In this document: in pieces, positions 52,781-64,000 of the stretch
How the letters are laid out: the number at the start of each line of letters is the position of its first letter
Position numbering within the stretch: the first letter of the stretch is position 1
Origin: Plotosus lineatus
Taxonomy: Eukaryota > Chordata > Actinopteri > Siluriformes > Plotosidae
Length of the DNA: 64,000 bases
NCBI GenBank assembly: GCA_024760905.1
Contig: CM045733.1
Coordinates: 16,668,501-16,732,500 of the forward strand
Reading direction: 5' to 3'
Made by a program: the position numbers and the translations under genes
The notes under the pieces: model-generated
Told to the model about the DNA's origin: nothing
Databases searched by the model: none
The model's input: the letters and a program-made list of their open reading frames with translations, nothing else

Positions 52781-55700
52781 TCTTCTTTTTCTTTCGGCTG
52801 TTCCCTTCAGGGGTCGCCACAGCAAATGATCTGCCTCCATCTGTCCCTATCCTCTGCATCTTCTGCTCTTACTCCAACGACCTTCATGTCCGCCTTCACC
52901 ACATCCATAAATCTTCTCTTTGGACTTCCTCTGGGCCTTCTGCCTGGTAGTTCCAACCTCAGCATCCTAATACCAATATACTCACTATCCCTCCTCTGTA
53001 CATGTCCAAACCATCTCAATCTAGCCTTTCTGACTTTGTCTCCAAAACATCTTACATGTGCTGTCCCTCTGATGTACTCGTTTCTGATCCTAGCCATCCT
53101 CGTTACTCCCAAAGAGAACCTCAACATTTTCATCTCTGCTACCTCCAACTCTGACTCCTGTCTTTTCCCCAGTGCCACTGTCTCTAAACCATACAACATC
53201 GCTGGCCTCATCACCGTCTTGTACATTTTTCCCTTCATTCTTGTCGATACTGTCCTATCACACCGGACACTTTTCTCCATCCATTCCAACCTGCCTGCAC
53301 GTGCTTCTTCACCTCTTTTCCACACTCTCCATTGCTCTGGATTGTTGAGCCTAAGTACTTAAAATCCTCCACCTTCTTTATCTCTGCCCCCTGTAACCTC
53401 ACCGTTCCTCTTGGGTCCTTGTCGTTCACACACGTGTATTCTGTCTTACTGAGGCTAACCTTCATTCCCCTCCTTTCCAGGGCATACCTCCACCTCTCTA
53501 GATTTTCCTCCACTTGTTCTCTGTTCTCACTACAGATCACGATGTCATCTGCAAACATCATAGTCCATGGAGATTCTTGTCTAACCTCATCTGTCAGCCT
53601 GTCCATCACCATAGCAAACAAGAAAGGGCTGAGAGCTGACCATTGATGCAGCCCCACCTCCACCTTGAACTCTTCTGTCACACCAACAGCACACCTCACC
53701 ACTGTTTTACATCTCTCATACATGTCCTGCACCATTCTAACATACTTCTCTGCCACTCCAGATTTCCTCATACAATACCACAGTTCTTCTCTCGGCACCC
53801 TGTCATATGCTTTCTCCAGATCCACAACGGCACAATGCAGATCCTTCTGACCTTCTCTGTACTTCTCTTAACATCTTCAAAGCAAACACTGCATCTGTGG
53901 TGCTCTTTCTTGGCATGAAACCAAACTGTTGTTCACAAATGCTGACCTCGGCCCTTAGTCTCGCTTCCACTATTCTTTCCCATAACTTCATTGTATGGCT
54001 CATCAACCTTATCCCTCTGTAGTTGCCACAACTCTGTACATCTCCCTTGTTCTTAAAAATGGGCACAAGCACACTTCTCCATTCCTCCGGCATCTGCTCA
54101 TTTTCTAAGACCTTGTTGAATATTCTTGTCAGAAAATCTACTGCTACCTCCCCTAGACACTTCCATACCTCAACTGGTATGTCATCAGGGCCAACTGCCT
54201 TTCCACTCTTCATCCTCTTCAGTGCCCTCCTCACTTCACCCTTACTAATCTTTGCTACTTCCTGGTCCTCAACGGTCACCCCTTCTTTTTTTTTTTTTTT
54301 TTTTTTCTCGCTCTCATTTTCCTCATTCATCAGCTCTTCAAAGTACTCTTTCCATCTTCCCAGCACACTTCTGTCATCAGTCAGTACATTTCCCTCTCTG
54401 TCCTTTATCACTCGAACTTGCTGCATGTCTTTTCCCATCTCTATTTCTCTGCTGTGCTAACCTGTATAAATCATTTTCTCCCTCCTTACTGTCCAACCTA
54501 TCATACAAGTCATCATACACCCTCTGTTTGGCCTTTCACACCGCTACCTTCGCCTTACGCTGTGTCTCCCTGTACTCCTGTTTACTCTCTTCGGCTCTCG
54601 CTGTGTCCCACTTCTTAGCTAACCTCTTCTTTTGTACATACTCCTGCACTTCCTCATTCCACCACCAAGTTTCTTTATCTACTTTCCTTCCAGAGGACAC
54701 ACCAAGTACTCTCCTACCGGTCTCCCTGATCACATTGGCTGTGGTTGTCCAGTCATCTGGAAGCACTTCCTGACCACTCAAAGCCTGTTTCAACTCCTCC
54801 TTGAAGACAACACGACACTCTTCCTTTTTCAGCTTTCACCACTTTGTCTTCTGCTCTTGCCTTTGCCTTTTTCACCTTTCTCACCATCAGTCATCCTGCA
54901 CACCACCATCCTATGCTGTTTGGCAACACTCTCACCCACTACTACTTTGCAGTCACTGACTTCCTTCAAATTACATCGCCTACACAAGATGTAGTCTACC
55001 TGTGTGCCCCTACCTCCGCTTTCATAAGTCACCCTATGCTCCTGTTTCTTCTTGAAGAAAGTATTCACCACAGCCATTTCCATTCTTTTTGCAAAATCGA
55101 TCAACATCTGTCCTTCTGTGTTCCTGTCCTGGATACCAAACCTGCCCATCACTTCCTCGTCCCCTCTGTTGCCTGCACCAACATGTCCATTGAAGTCTGC
55201 CCCAATGACCACTCTTTCACCTCTGGGGGTACGCTGCATCACTTCATCTAACTCACTCCAAAATCTCTCCTTCTCTTCTAGCTGACATCCTGCCTGTGGG
55301 GCATAAGCACTAACAACATTGACCATCACGCATTCAATTTCTAGCTTGAGACTCATCACTCTGTCTGACACTCTTCACTTCTAGAACATTCCTGACAAAC
55401 TCCTCCTTCAAGATGACTCCTACTCCATTTCTCTTCCCATCCACACCATGATAAAACAGCTTAAACCCTGCTCCTAAGCTTCGAGCTTTGCTACCTTTCC
55501 ACCTGGTCTCCTGAACACACAGTATGTCCACCTTCCTCCTCTGCATCATGTCAGCCAGCTCTCTACCTTTTCTTTGCATAGTTCCAACATTCAAAGTCCC
55601 TACACTCAGTCCTAGGCTCACGCCTTTCCTCTTCTCTCTCTGCCTACGGACACGCCTCCCGCCTCTCCTTCTTCGATGTCTTCGACCAACAGTAGTCCAA

Positions 55701-55934
55701 TTTCCATCAGCACCCTGTTGGTTGACAGCACTGATGGCGGTCGTTGTTAACCCGGGCCTCGACCGATCCGGTATGAGTTTTGTTTTGACCATTTGCATTT
55801 TTACTGTGGCAGAAGTTTTATGCCGGATGCCCTTCCTGTCGCAACCCTCTGCATTTATCCGGGCTTGGGACCGGCATAAGGGGGAGAGACACTGGTTCGT
55901 GCCCCCCCCCCCCCCCCCGCCTCATGGCTGCATT
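52781..55934 (-). mobile_element. RTE LINE, full-length 3.15-kb copy (RTE-6)
   Basis: From 5' tip CATGGCTGCATT (right) to 3' TTC tail (left). Flanks AGACTAAAGCGTTTACT (52764-52780) and AGACTAAAGTGTTTACT (55935-55951) are a 17-bp duplication with one mismatch. Protein order: N-terminus (SRPGLTTTAISAVNQQGADG, ORF start about 55798), APE endonuclease (GTLNVGTMQRKGRELADMMQ, CVQETRWKGSKARSL, NGHVGAGNRGDEEV), linker, RT (PDDIPVEVWKCLGEVA, AYDRVPREELWYC, FADDIVI), C-terminal domain. At least five frameshifts plus a poly(A)-type insert (lysine run near 54285) kill the ORF. Reference for the element's length. Confidence 0.93.
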
Positions 55935-55951
55935 AGACTAAAGTGTTTACT

Positions 55952-56348
55952 GAAGATGAATACTTTTTTTTTTTTCTTCCCCTCTTTCTAAATTGCTTTA
56001 CATCTATAGTTGTTTTATTTATATAGAATAAGTAGTTGTATAATGCTTCTGGTTTATTCACTGTGCCTAATGCTACAGTCCAACAGTTTGCACAGAGCTC
56101 ATTTGAATACAAGGGTGTGACATGGTGTTGAAAATAAGCAGCGAGTATGCACACACAGTGCCGTCCTATTCTTCCTGTCTTCCACTCAATTATTTGACCA
56201 TCACATGCATATATTAATGTAAGAGTCATGTGGTCTCCTGATTGTTTAATCCTAACATTTCTTCCTGTCCCAAGTCTGTGTCATGTTTGTTTTCTTAGGA
56301 TGTGCAAACTCTCATCTGATGTTTATGTTGGCATAACATTTGTTATAG
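55952..56348. other. End of mkrn1 intron 2
   Basis: Unassigned, AT-rich, ending in the acceptor CATTTGTTATAG. Confidence 0.6.
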
Positions 56349-56566
56349 GTATGAACACATCAAACCAGCCAAACAGGAGGAGCTCCCTGGCCCCATGCCC
56401 TCATTGCCGCTTCCCGCTGCCCCCCTCCCCCCTGCTGATGAATCCGAGTCCATGACCAGTGTTCCAGCTGACACATCTAAAGCCCAGGATAAGCCCTACA
56501 GCTCTGGGGGAGTGGACTGGGTTAATGCAGCCGAATTTGTGCCAGGCCAGCCCTACTGTGGAAGGG
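56349..56566 (+). CDS. mkrn1: Makorin-1, coding exon 3
   Basis: 218-bp exon, acceptor TTATAG|G and donor AGGG|GTGAGT. It finishes the second CCCH finger (R split across the junction, then YEH), continues with KPAKQEELPGP and a proline-rich linker (about 40 residues), and ends in VDWVNAAEFVPGQPYCGR, the makorin block that precedes the third CCCH finger. The exon ends after the first base of the next codon. The downstream parts of the protein (third finger, Cys-His motif, RING, last finger) were searched for by eye to 64000 and not found, so the gene continues past the window. Confidence 0.95.
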
Positions 56567-58479
56567 GTGAGTGAATACTTTTCTGTGATGTCTGACTTGT
56601 TGGTTACTGTGTCACAATGTCTGTTTGGGGAACTTGAGTAAAGGTGAGGAGTCCGTGTAGAAACTTTTTTTTTTTTTTTTTTTTAAGGAAATTTCTTGAT
56701 CTTAAAAGCACTTATCTGAAGGCTAGATAGGTTTAGAATCTAAGCTTTAGGTTTTTGGGTAAAAAAAAAAAAGATAATTATAGGGTGAATTAAAAAAAAA
56801 GATGTTGAAGGAGTGTTTGACGCTGTGGGTCAAACATGGTGGCAGTAATGTGATGGTCTGGGGTGCTTTGGTACTAAATTGTGAAATTTGTACAGGAATA
56901 AAAGGGAACTTGAAGAAGGAAGCCAACCAATATTTTGCAACACTATGAATGCATATTCAAAGTCACCATGACACTAACCTATTCAAAGTTGCTCATTTAA
57001 GAGCCAAGACCAAAACAACCCAATGAGTAGTTCATGAGCTGCTGTTTACAGATGATAGAGACATGGCCCAGGGAAGATGTGAAAACTAGTGGACAGGTTT
57101 GCACAAGCTGCTGCTGAGTTTATTTTGAGGGTCAACTGAAAGAAAGTGTGTGTGTTGTTGTAGTAATGACATAACAGTTGCATGGTTTTTGACGAGGAGA
57201 ATCGTGTCATTGTGGAGACATGGACTAAATGTAGACCTTGTGCAAAAGCTGCTGTTTTCATGTCGCATATTTAACAGCTGGATGAACTCAATTGTACACA
57301 CACAATGTAACAGCCAATGTGAAACCACAAATAATAGTCCATCTTTTCATACATGAAAGGGGCATTGCCTTCTCGTGAATTTTCTTGGTGGATTTCCTTT
57401 TTATAAAAGGATACAAAGATTTTTACTTTGCATACATAATATCCTCTTGTATTCATTGTGCCTCATAATGATTTAAAATTAACTTGCATACTCAAATGAG
57501 AAAATGAGTTTTGGGGCTCTGAGAATTACCATATTAATGGTAGTAATAACGGAAATGTGGTTGCAGGGCAGTACATTCTGGTTAGAGCACAGCTGGAGAT
57601 AACAGAGCATTTCACATAAATGCTGTATTTTACAGCTGTTCACTTTCTCCTGAGTTCTGTTTTCATGTAATTCTGTGCATTGGACATGATTTTGAAGATT
57701 ATCTAGTCATCATATTATATCTATTATTTGTATGAGAATGAGTTAAATGAACTATTATTATTAAAATTTATCGAAAAAGTTTCACACATCTTCAGCATTT
57801 TCTGCATGGCTTTCATTAGGTACCCCAAGGCTTTTTTTGTTGTTGTTTTATATTATAATCTCCAATATAATGATTAAGCAGAAATAATGGGGGGAAAAAA
57901 TAACATGCCAATTTATTAAGATACCATTATTCATTCAAAAATTACAATATTTTTAAATATCTTCATGATACCGTTTTATGGCCCATTTTACATTAAAATG
58001 GCCATAATGCCAAAATTACTTTTTCCATACATCAACTAAATAAGATGTTTAAAATGTTTATTACTCTACGAGTTCTTATTCGGTTCGGTAATGCAGTAGA
58101 GCTGCAACAACAAATTGATAATAATCGATTTTTATTGATTTTAAGTGTTGGCAACAAATCTCATTGTCGAATAGTCTCGTGATAGTGTAAGTCAGCCACA
58201 GGAGACGAGTGTCACTCAGTACGGAGTTGAATGAACGTGTCATACGTGCGTCTTGCTGTACTTGGAAAATGTGGGTGAATTGTAGACCAAGTTCGAGGGA
58301 CTTTTTTTTTTTCATCTTAAACATAAAACATAGCTCAGTCGACTGCCAGTGGCACTGGGATGGGAAAAAGTGTTTGACTGAAATCTTCAAAAGTTTAAGA
58401 GCATTTTAATTTACATAGTCCCCAAAAAATGTGTTGAATGCAGGCTTTGTAAATGAGATGGATTGGCGCAGGAGCACTT
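56567..58479. other. Start of mkrn1 intron 3, mostly unassigned
   Basis: Contains a Tc1 remnant (56800-56960), otherwise AT-rich sequence without recognisable genes. Confidence 0.5.
56800..56960 (+). mobile_element. Probable Tc1-type transposase remnant
   Basis: Text reading LWVKHGGSNVMVWGA (56822-56865), the conserved block before the second catalytic Asp of Tc1 transposases, then weaker similarity (GNLKKEANQYFATL). No ends found. Confidence 0.5.
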
Positions 58480-58640
58480 CAGTCACACTTGACCTATGAC
58501 TGTCTCTTATAACAAATTTTCCATGACATGAGCTTCGATCCCACCAAAACTCTGCCTCATCCAATAAGCAAAATTTTGATTTACGAGCTCTGCTGGAGAA
58601 ATGGCTTTTCTGGGCTGAATTGCCTTGTATTCCTCCGTGC
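58480..58640 (+). mobile_element. Tigger-like T5 fragment
   Basis: GACATGAGCTTCGATCCCAC, ATTTTGATTTACGAGCTCTG and TGGAGAAATGGCTTTTC match 39.97-40.12 kb. Confidence 0.75.
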
Positions 58641-58654
58641 TCTGAGAACACCTT

Positions 58655-58876
58655 GTGCAGTGCTTCTCAGTTATTTTCTGTGATTTACCCTATAGGAAAC
58701 CCCCCCCCCCTGCACCCCACACGTGACTATGAATAGTGTTACTGCACTTTGTATTGTTTGCACGATGCTTTTTCCCTACACCATCGAGAACACAGTGAGG
58801 GCGCCACTGCCACCTGCTGTCGAAGATGCACAATTGAACTTAATTCTAGTACAGCACGGCAAAACAAGCATGTTCC
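58655..58876 (+). repeat. Interspersed repeat A, copy 2 (short)
   Basis: CTTCTCAGTTATTTTCTGTG, GTGACTATGAATAGTG, then GAGGGCGCCACTGCCACCTG and AAGCATGTTCCCC. The middle is deleted relative to the other copies. Confidence 0.75.
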
Positions 58877-60014
58877 CCAGCAGATGACACCCCAAGTACT
58901 CTCCTACCTGTCTCCCTGATTACATTAGCTGTAGTTGTCCACTCATCTGGAAGCACTTCCTGACCACCCAAAGCCTGTTTCAACTCCTTGAAAACAACAC
59001 TACCCTCTTCCTTTTTCAGCTTCCACCACTTTGTCTTCTGCTCTGCCTTTGCCTTCTTCACCTTTCTCACCATCAGCATCATCCTGCACACCACCATCTT
59101 ATGCTATTTGGCAACACTCTCACCCGCTACTACTTTGCAGTCACCGACAGTCTTCTGGAAGAAAGTATTCACCACAGCCATTTCCATCCTTTTTGCAAAA
59201 TCTACCAACATCTGTCCTTCTGTGTTCCTGTCCTGGATACCAAATCTGCCCATCACTTCCTCATCCCCTCTGTTGCCTGCACCAACATGTCCATTGAAGT
59301 CTGCCCCAATGAGCACTCTTTCACCTCTGGGGGTACTCTGCATCACTTCATCTAACTCACTCCAGAATCTCTCCTTCTCTTCTAGCTCACATCTGCATGT
59401 GGGGCATAACCACTAACATTGAACATCACGCCTTCGATTTCTAACTTGAGACTCATCACACTGTCTGACACTCTTTTCACTTCTAGCACATTCCTGACAA
59501 ACCCCTCCTTTAGGATGACTCCTACTCCATTTCTCTTCCCATCCACACCATGATGAAACTGCTTAAACCCTGCTCCTAAGCTTCTAGCCTAGCTACCTTT
59601 CCACCTGGTCTCCTGAACACACAGTATGTGTACCTTCCTCCTCTGCATCATGTCAGTCAGCTCTCTCCTTTTTCCTTTCATCGTTCCAACATTCAAAGTC
59701 TCTACTCTCAGTCCTAGACTCATGCCATTCCTCTTCTCTCTCCGCCTACGGACACGACTCCCGCTTCTTCTTGTTCGACCAACAGTAGTCCAATTTCCAT
59801 CAGCACCCTGTTGGTTAACAGCACTGATGGCGGTGGTTGTTAACTCGGGCCGCAACCAATCTGGTATGTTATTCTTATTATTGATTTGCATTTTCATATG
59901 TGGCATTGGTTTTACGTCGGATGCTCTTCCTGACACAGCCCTCTGCATTTATCCGGGCTTGGGACCGGCGTGAGGAAGAGACACTGCATTGTGCCCCCCC
60001 CTCACGGCTGCATT
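58877..60014 (-). mobile_element. RTE LINE 5' half only (RTE-7)
   Basis: 5' leader (59860-60014), ORF start and endonuclease (VETLNVGTMKGKRRELTD, CVQETRWKGS; NGHVGAGNRGDEEV), ending within the linker before the RT at 58877. All of the RT and the 3' end are absent. Bounded on the left by repeat A (GCATGTTCCCC|AGCAGATG). Confidence 0.88.
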
Positions 60015-60071
60015 ATATTTATTTATTTATATTGTGTGTATGTGTGTGTGATATAATATAAAAATGTATGC

Positions 60072-60605
60072 GTGCTTCTCAATTATTTTCTGTGATGTCC
60101 CCTCTAGGAAGACAAAAACATCTCACACACACCACCCCGCAAGCGACTATAAATAGTATTGTTTGACTATAAAATTATTAGTATATCTCTACATAACACT
60201 ATATCTTTAACATTAAAAACAAAAAGGAAAGAAATATAGTTCAACTTACAATCAAGAAAAACTTCATTAAGATTTTTTTTTTTTTTTTTTTTTAATCTGC
60301 CTGAAATTAAAAAATACATCTTTTATTTAAACTCTTAACTTATTTAACGTCATTCAACTTATTCATGTCTTAATATCTAAAATAATGTCTGTCTCCACCT
60401 TTCTCTTTGTTTTTGTTAGAAATTTTTCCATGTTGTATGTTGACGGGTGGTTTACTACACTTCATATCATTTGCTCGGTGCTTTTTCCCTTGAGCACAGC
60501 GTGACAATGAGAGCGCCACTGGCAACTACTGTCGTGGATGTGCAATTACTTAAACCTAGTGCAGTACCCCAAAGAAGCATGTTCCCTGGGTTCCCCCCGC
60601 ATCAC
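60072..60605 (+). repeat. Interspersed repeat A, copy 3 (longest, unsplit)
   Basis: CTTCTCAATTATTTTCTGTG, ACTATAAATAGTATTGTTTG, GTGACAATGAGAGCGCCACT, AAGCATGTTCCC. Supplies the empty target of the T1 insertion at 29.2 kb. Confidence 0.8.
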
Positions 60606-60654
60606 ACCGCGCGCTCCACTATTTGAGAAGTGTGTGTGTGTGTAATGATGAGTG

Positions 60655-61030
60655 GATTTTTCTTTTCCTTTCAAATGTACCCTTTCAGGGGTCGTCACAG
60701 CGAATCATCTGCCTCCATCTTTATGGAAGTCATATTAATGATTCCCATCTTCTATTGGGTATAGGTTTTTATGTCGAATGCCCTTCCTGACACAACCCTT
60801 ATCAAGGGGCAGAAACATGCTGACGGCTATGCAGCTGCTCTTTATGAAAGTCAGCAATGGTTCTTTTACATGAACCTCTCACCATATAATGAGAGACATG
60901 GCCAGCCTTTGATAACCCAGTTAGCTGCACTGAGGGGGACAGTGACAACCTTGTGGAGAGTGGGACTCAAACCGCCAACCCTAGGATCAGCGATCAGCAC
61001 CTTTTGCCACCAGGCCACTACTGTCTCTGA
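60655..61030 (-). repeat. SINE-A copy with an extended LINE-like 3' end
   Basis: Minus strand: head (GCCACCAGGCCACTACTG; reversed B box GGGACTCAAACCGCC), body, RTE-leader-like block (TATGTCGAATGCCCTTCCTG), about 40 bp of unrelated text, then CCCTTTCAGGGGTCGTCACA and GCGAATCATCTGCCTCCATC. The last block matches the RTE 3' end further into the coding region than other SINE-A copies. Confidence 0.82.
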
Positions 61031-61745
61031 TTATAATTTGTTTAATAGGTCTCAAAATATAAGTCTATTTTTGAACGTAGAAATGGAAAATTAAAAATGT
61101 GCTCTTCGATTAATCAAAAATATCGATTGATTTATTGATTAAGGTAATTGTTAGTTGCAGCCCTACTTTGTATATTTGATCATGAACTTCTTTCGGTGCT
61201 TGTGGCGCTTCCGTGCTCTGCAAGATGGCGTTGTTGCTGGCGGGCAAGTAGACTTGGACTAATCATCTGTGGACGGATGAGTAGACTTGAGTTTAAACAT
61301 CGCCTCAGCGCAGTTTTGCATAAAATTGTATCATCTTGTACTGTTACTCTTTTTAAAAATAGACGATATGTTTTCTTTTTATATGAAAATTATAATTTTG
61401 AATTTATTTAGCCATTCTATAATGCGTATGAAAATTTTAAACTGGTATTTTAACCACTTCCGGCAGAGTGATGGGCATAATATTTGTACGAAAATACAGT
61501 CGAAGATGCAATGTAGCCATCGGTCAGCGTTTCGGATCGATTTTGATGAATGCAAAACTGCACGAGCTGTCAAACCAGCATGCTTTTTGAGTCTTTGTTC
61601 GGCGATTGGTCCGATGTGCTGTCAGAAGGTGGGTACAGCCTGTTTTTAATTGCTGATCATTGATTAAATATGTCAATTGTACACACAAAACATGGAGATA
61701 TGGTATGTTAAACACTTTCACTTTTACACAAAAATAAATTTAGTA
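61031..61745. other. Unassigned part of mkrn1 intron 3
   Basis: No gene or element recognised. Confidence 0.4.
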
Positions 61746-62574
61746 CAGACGCTCCTCGACTTACGTTTTTCACCTTAAGTTCGGCCGTTTGGAACGTAAC
61801 TAAAACGTAAGTTGTTAATGTACTATAGATCCATAAATACGATTACCATATCTCATGAAATACCCCTAAATCAATTATTATAAACATAAGATTGTAGAAT
61901 GATATCAACATTAATTTCAAATAAATTAAATTCAAGCAAAATAATTTCAAATAAATAAATATTAATCAAGTTCACTTACCTTTCACAGTAGTGCTTGAAG
62001 TAAGATGGTGGAGGAAAAGGAGGAGGAGTCACATAAGGGCTCTATTTATTTAACATGCTCTACGATGCGACATTTCTGCTTATAAATGGTTCCAATGGAA
62101 CGGAGTCATTTGGAAGAAACGTGCAACGTTCACATGTTTTTCACCAGCATCAATTTTCTTGATACTATCCATCTTCGTTTCAAACGAAATGGCTTACCGC
62201 TTTTTCTGATTACCACTGTCACTAGTAGACTTGCGTTTCTGACCAACTATATTTGCTTAGGTTTACAAAACAGTGTAAACACAAAGATCACGGAGACGAC
62301 GTCTTAACACAAGGGTAACACGCGGTGAACTGGGAAGAAGCAGGGCACGTTCAGTCTGTCATTTGTAAACAATGAACGTAGCACCATGTAAACAATGGAT
62401 GCAGTGTCATGTGTAAGTAGCGTACTACGTAAGAACGTCTCCTACTATGGAGAGCGCGCTAAACTCAAAATTTGACTTACTAAAAAATTTATTTTCCAAA
62501 ATTCTTTTTAGTCAGTTCAAACGTAAAATCGGGAAAAAACGTAAGGAGAATAAACGTAAAGCAAGGAGCGTCTG
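61746..62574. mobile_element. Tigger-like nonautonomous transposon, family T4
   Basis: Ends CAGACGCTCCTCGACTTACG (left) and GTAAAGCAAGGAGCGTCTG (right), TA on both sides (61744-61745, 62575-62576). 829 bp, no transposase. The part near 62190-62330 is shared with T5 at 41 kb. Confidence 0.88.
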
Positions 62575-62576
62575 TA

Positions 62577-63829
62577 CTGCATTTACCATATTTTCAATAA
62601 CAGTGAGAAAGCACTCATCATTGCTTGTCACTACATGTACGTGAATGTGACAGCAACCCTTGGGTACCTATTTCTAAATGTTTTGGTGCGCATATATCAA
62701 TCGGAAATAACATTCACACCACCTGAATAATTTATGATGAGGCAACTCCATTTACAGCAAGCTGCAGCACCCTTTTGTTTATTTTTAATCACCCTTCCAA
62801 TATTAACACTAGCAGTGGTTTGTACTATAGTAGTAGCTCTTATGTGGATCAGACAGAATTACTAGCATTAAAGTGGGCACCTAAGACACTCTTGCCATTT
62901 GATTGATTTTCCTATATGTCAGTACCACCTTTTGGTAGGTACAGACACTGCTTAATGTCTACAGTTTGCAGTCCCTCTCATTTCCAATTTAGTGATATCA
63001 AAACCTTGCCCATCAGGTATTACCTTCCCTATCACATGATGAGCACTGACCCCCAAGTGGGCGCATACCCCACTTCATTCCATGCAATTCTTGCCTCCCA
63101 CCTCTTTTCGTACTGTGGCGCATGTGCATTTGGTTTCGGTCTAACACACTCAAAGGGAAAGTGCCATTCGCTCCTTGGCATGTATGAGCTCAGACGCCCA
63201 TGATTGCTGAGTGACAGGGAAGTGAAGGTATGCCATCCCTCCGTCCTGAGAGCTTGGACAATTAGCTTCCATGCACTCCCGGTCATGGATGTTTGTGGCG
63301 TTGACCTGAATTCGAACTTGTGATCTCTGGGTTAATAATCAGGCACCTTGTCGATGCGAGCCCAGTTTGCTCATTTTTCATGCTTCATGCCACTGTAATG
63401 AGCTAAGTGGTGGAATTCCCTTCACCTGACAATGGTCATAATGTTGGATGAGCACAAATTGGCCCCTCAGTGTGTTGGCTGCTCTATGCTTCTGTGCTGC
63501 CTTGAGTAACAGCACCATGGACATTGATGTTCTTTTGAGGCTCAACATATGAAATTAGTTGAAAGGTTTCAGTTCGGAAGTGTTGCATGCATTTCTTGCC
63601 TCATGTATGATTGACTAGTTTCTTTTCAGACCCTGCATGGTTTGTTGTTCTGCTTTGTTCCTTAGCATGAGTCAGGCACTAAAGAAAGATGGATTCTTGT
63701 CACACTTTTTTTTGAATAGCCAATTTGGTCTTTTGTTATCAGATTTGACTGGGTAGGTTATATTGGGTTTCTAACCTTTTTAGGTTGATTAATCTTGTTT
63801 ATTCATTGACAAAATTACATTAGGTGTTA
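62577..63829. other. Unassigned part of mkrn1 intron 3
   Basis: A stretch near 63190-63245 (minus strand, CACTTCCCTGTCACTCAGCA) weakly recalls repeat E. Otherwise nothing recognised. Confidence 0.4.
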
Positions 63830-64000
63830 TTTTACCCTTGTTCCACAGTGCAGTTGAGTTCTTGAATCTGATTGGTCAGAATGTGTCATCGAATGCTCCA
63901 TAACACCAGCTCTGACAGTAATGTTGTCTGTAAGACAAATCACAGGTCTAAATTAATGTGCTCACTCTAATGCATCGTTGTGCCTGTTAGTCTCAGCTTA
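63830..64000. repeat. Possible DNA-transposon-type repeat at the window edge
   Basis: TTGAATCTGATTGGTCAGAA and ACACCAGCTCTGACAGTAAT resemble text I associate with abundant fish repeats (usually TGATTGGTCAGAAGGTG, then CAGCTCTGACAGTAGT). Truncated by the window end. Confidence 0.35.

Noticed and set aside
56567..64000. Makorin exon 4 (third CCCH finger and Cys-His motif)
   Set aside because: No stretch encoding the expected LCPYAAVGECRYG-type motif was found on the plus strand; it probably lies beyond the window.

Overview
The window reads as vertebrate nuclear DNA from a teleost fish. It carries a single-exon Toll-like receptor of the TLR1 family, the first three coding exons of makorin-1 split by very large introns, and a dense mix of fish-type mobile elements: RTE-clade and Rex1-like LINEs, Tc1, mariner, Tigger/pogo-like, Harbinger and hAT DNA transposons, several tRNA-headed SINE families and long TG/TA microsatellites. 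Nothing bacterial, phage or CRISPR-like is present. The species cannot be fixed from the sequence.

Layout. 1-4.4 kb holds truncated LINEs and SINEs. 4.58-7.04 kb (minus strand) is the TLR coding exon, intact, with its signal peptide just after a splice acceptor. 7.1-23.7 kb is a transposon field: two Tigger-like elements, SINEs, a mariner, a 60-bp-arm hairpin beside a TA microsatellite, and two large RTE LINE copies. At 23.9-24.2 kb a GC-rich promoter and exon 1 of mkrn1 start on the plus strand. Exon 2 is at 34.35 kb and exon 3 at 56.35 kb; the remaining exons were not found and should lie beyond the right edge. Intron 1 (10.1 kb) and intron 2 (21.9 kb) are filled with transposons: a Harbinger pseudogene, two Tc1 elements, Tigger-like elements, a hAT element, a foldback element, a degenerate Rex1-like LINE and a full-length 3.15-kb RTE. 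56.6-64 kb, still inside mkrn1, holds more of the same.

How the parts work together. The two host genes are divergent neighbours with about 17 kb between their coding starts and no evident functional link. The mobile elements do interact. The most abundant SINE here (called SINE-A) carries a 3' tail matching the 3' end of the RTE LINE in the same window, directly preceded by a segment matching the LINE's 5' leader. That makes the RTE LINE the likely source of its mobilisation machinery. The same SINE head and body also occur with two other, unrelated tails, so the family looks modular. Many insertions keep target-site duplications (12-20 bp for LINE/SINE, TA for Tc1/mariner/Tigger, 8 bp for hAT), so the order of nesting can be read directly.

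Family names for repeats (RTE, Rex1-like, Tigger-like, V-SINE/DANA-like) rest on recognising encoded proteins, terminal repeats and known consensus motifs by eye; no database search was run. Boundaries without a target-site duplication are approximate to about 10-30 bp.
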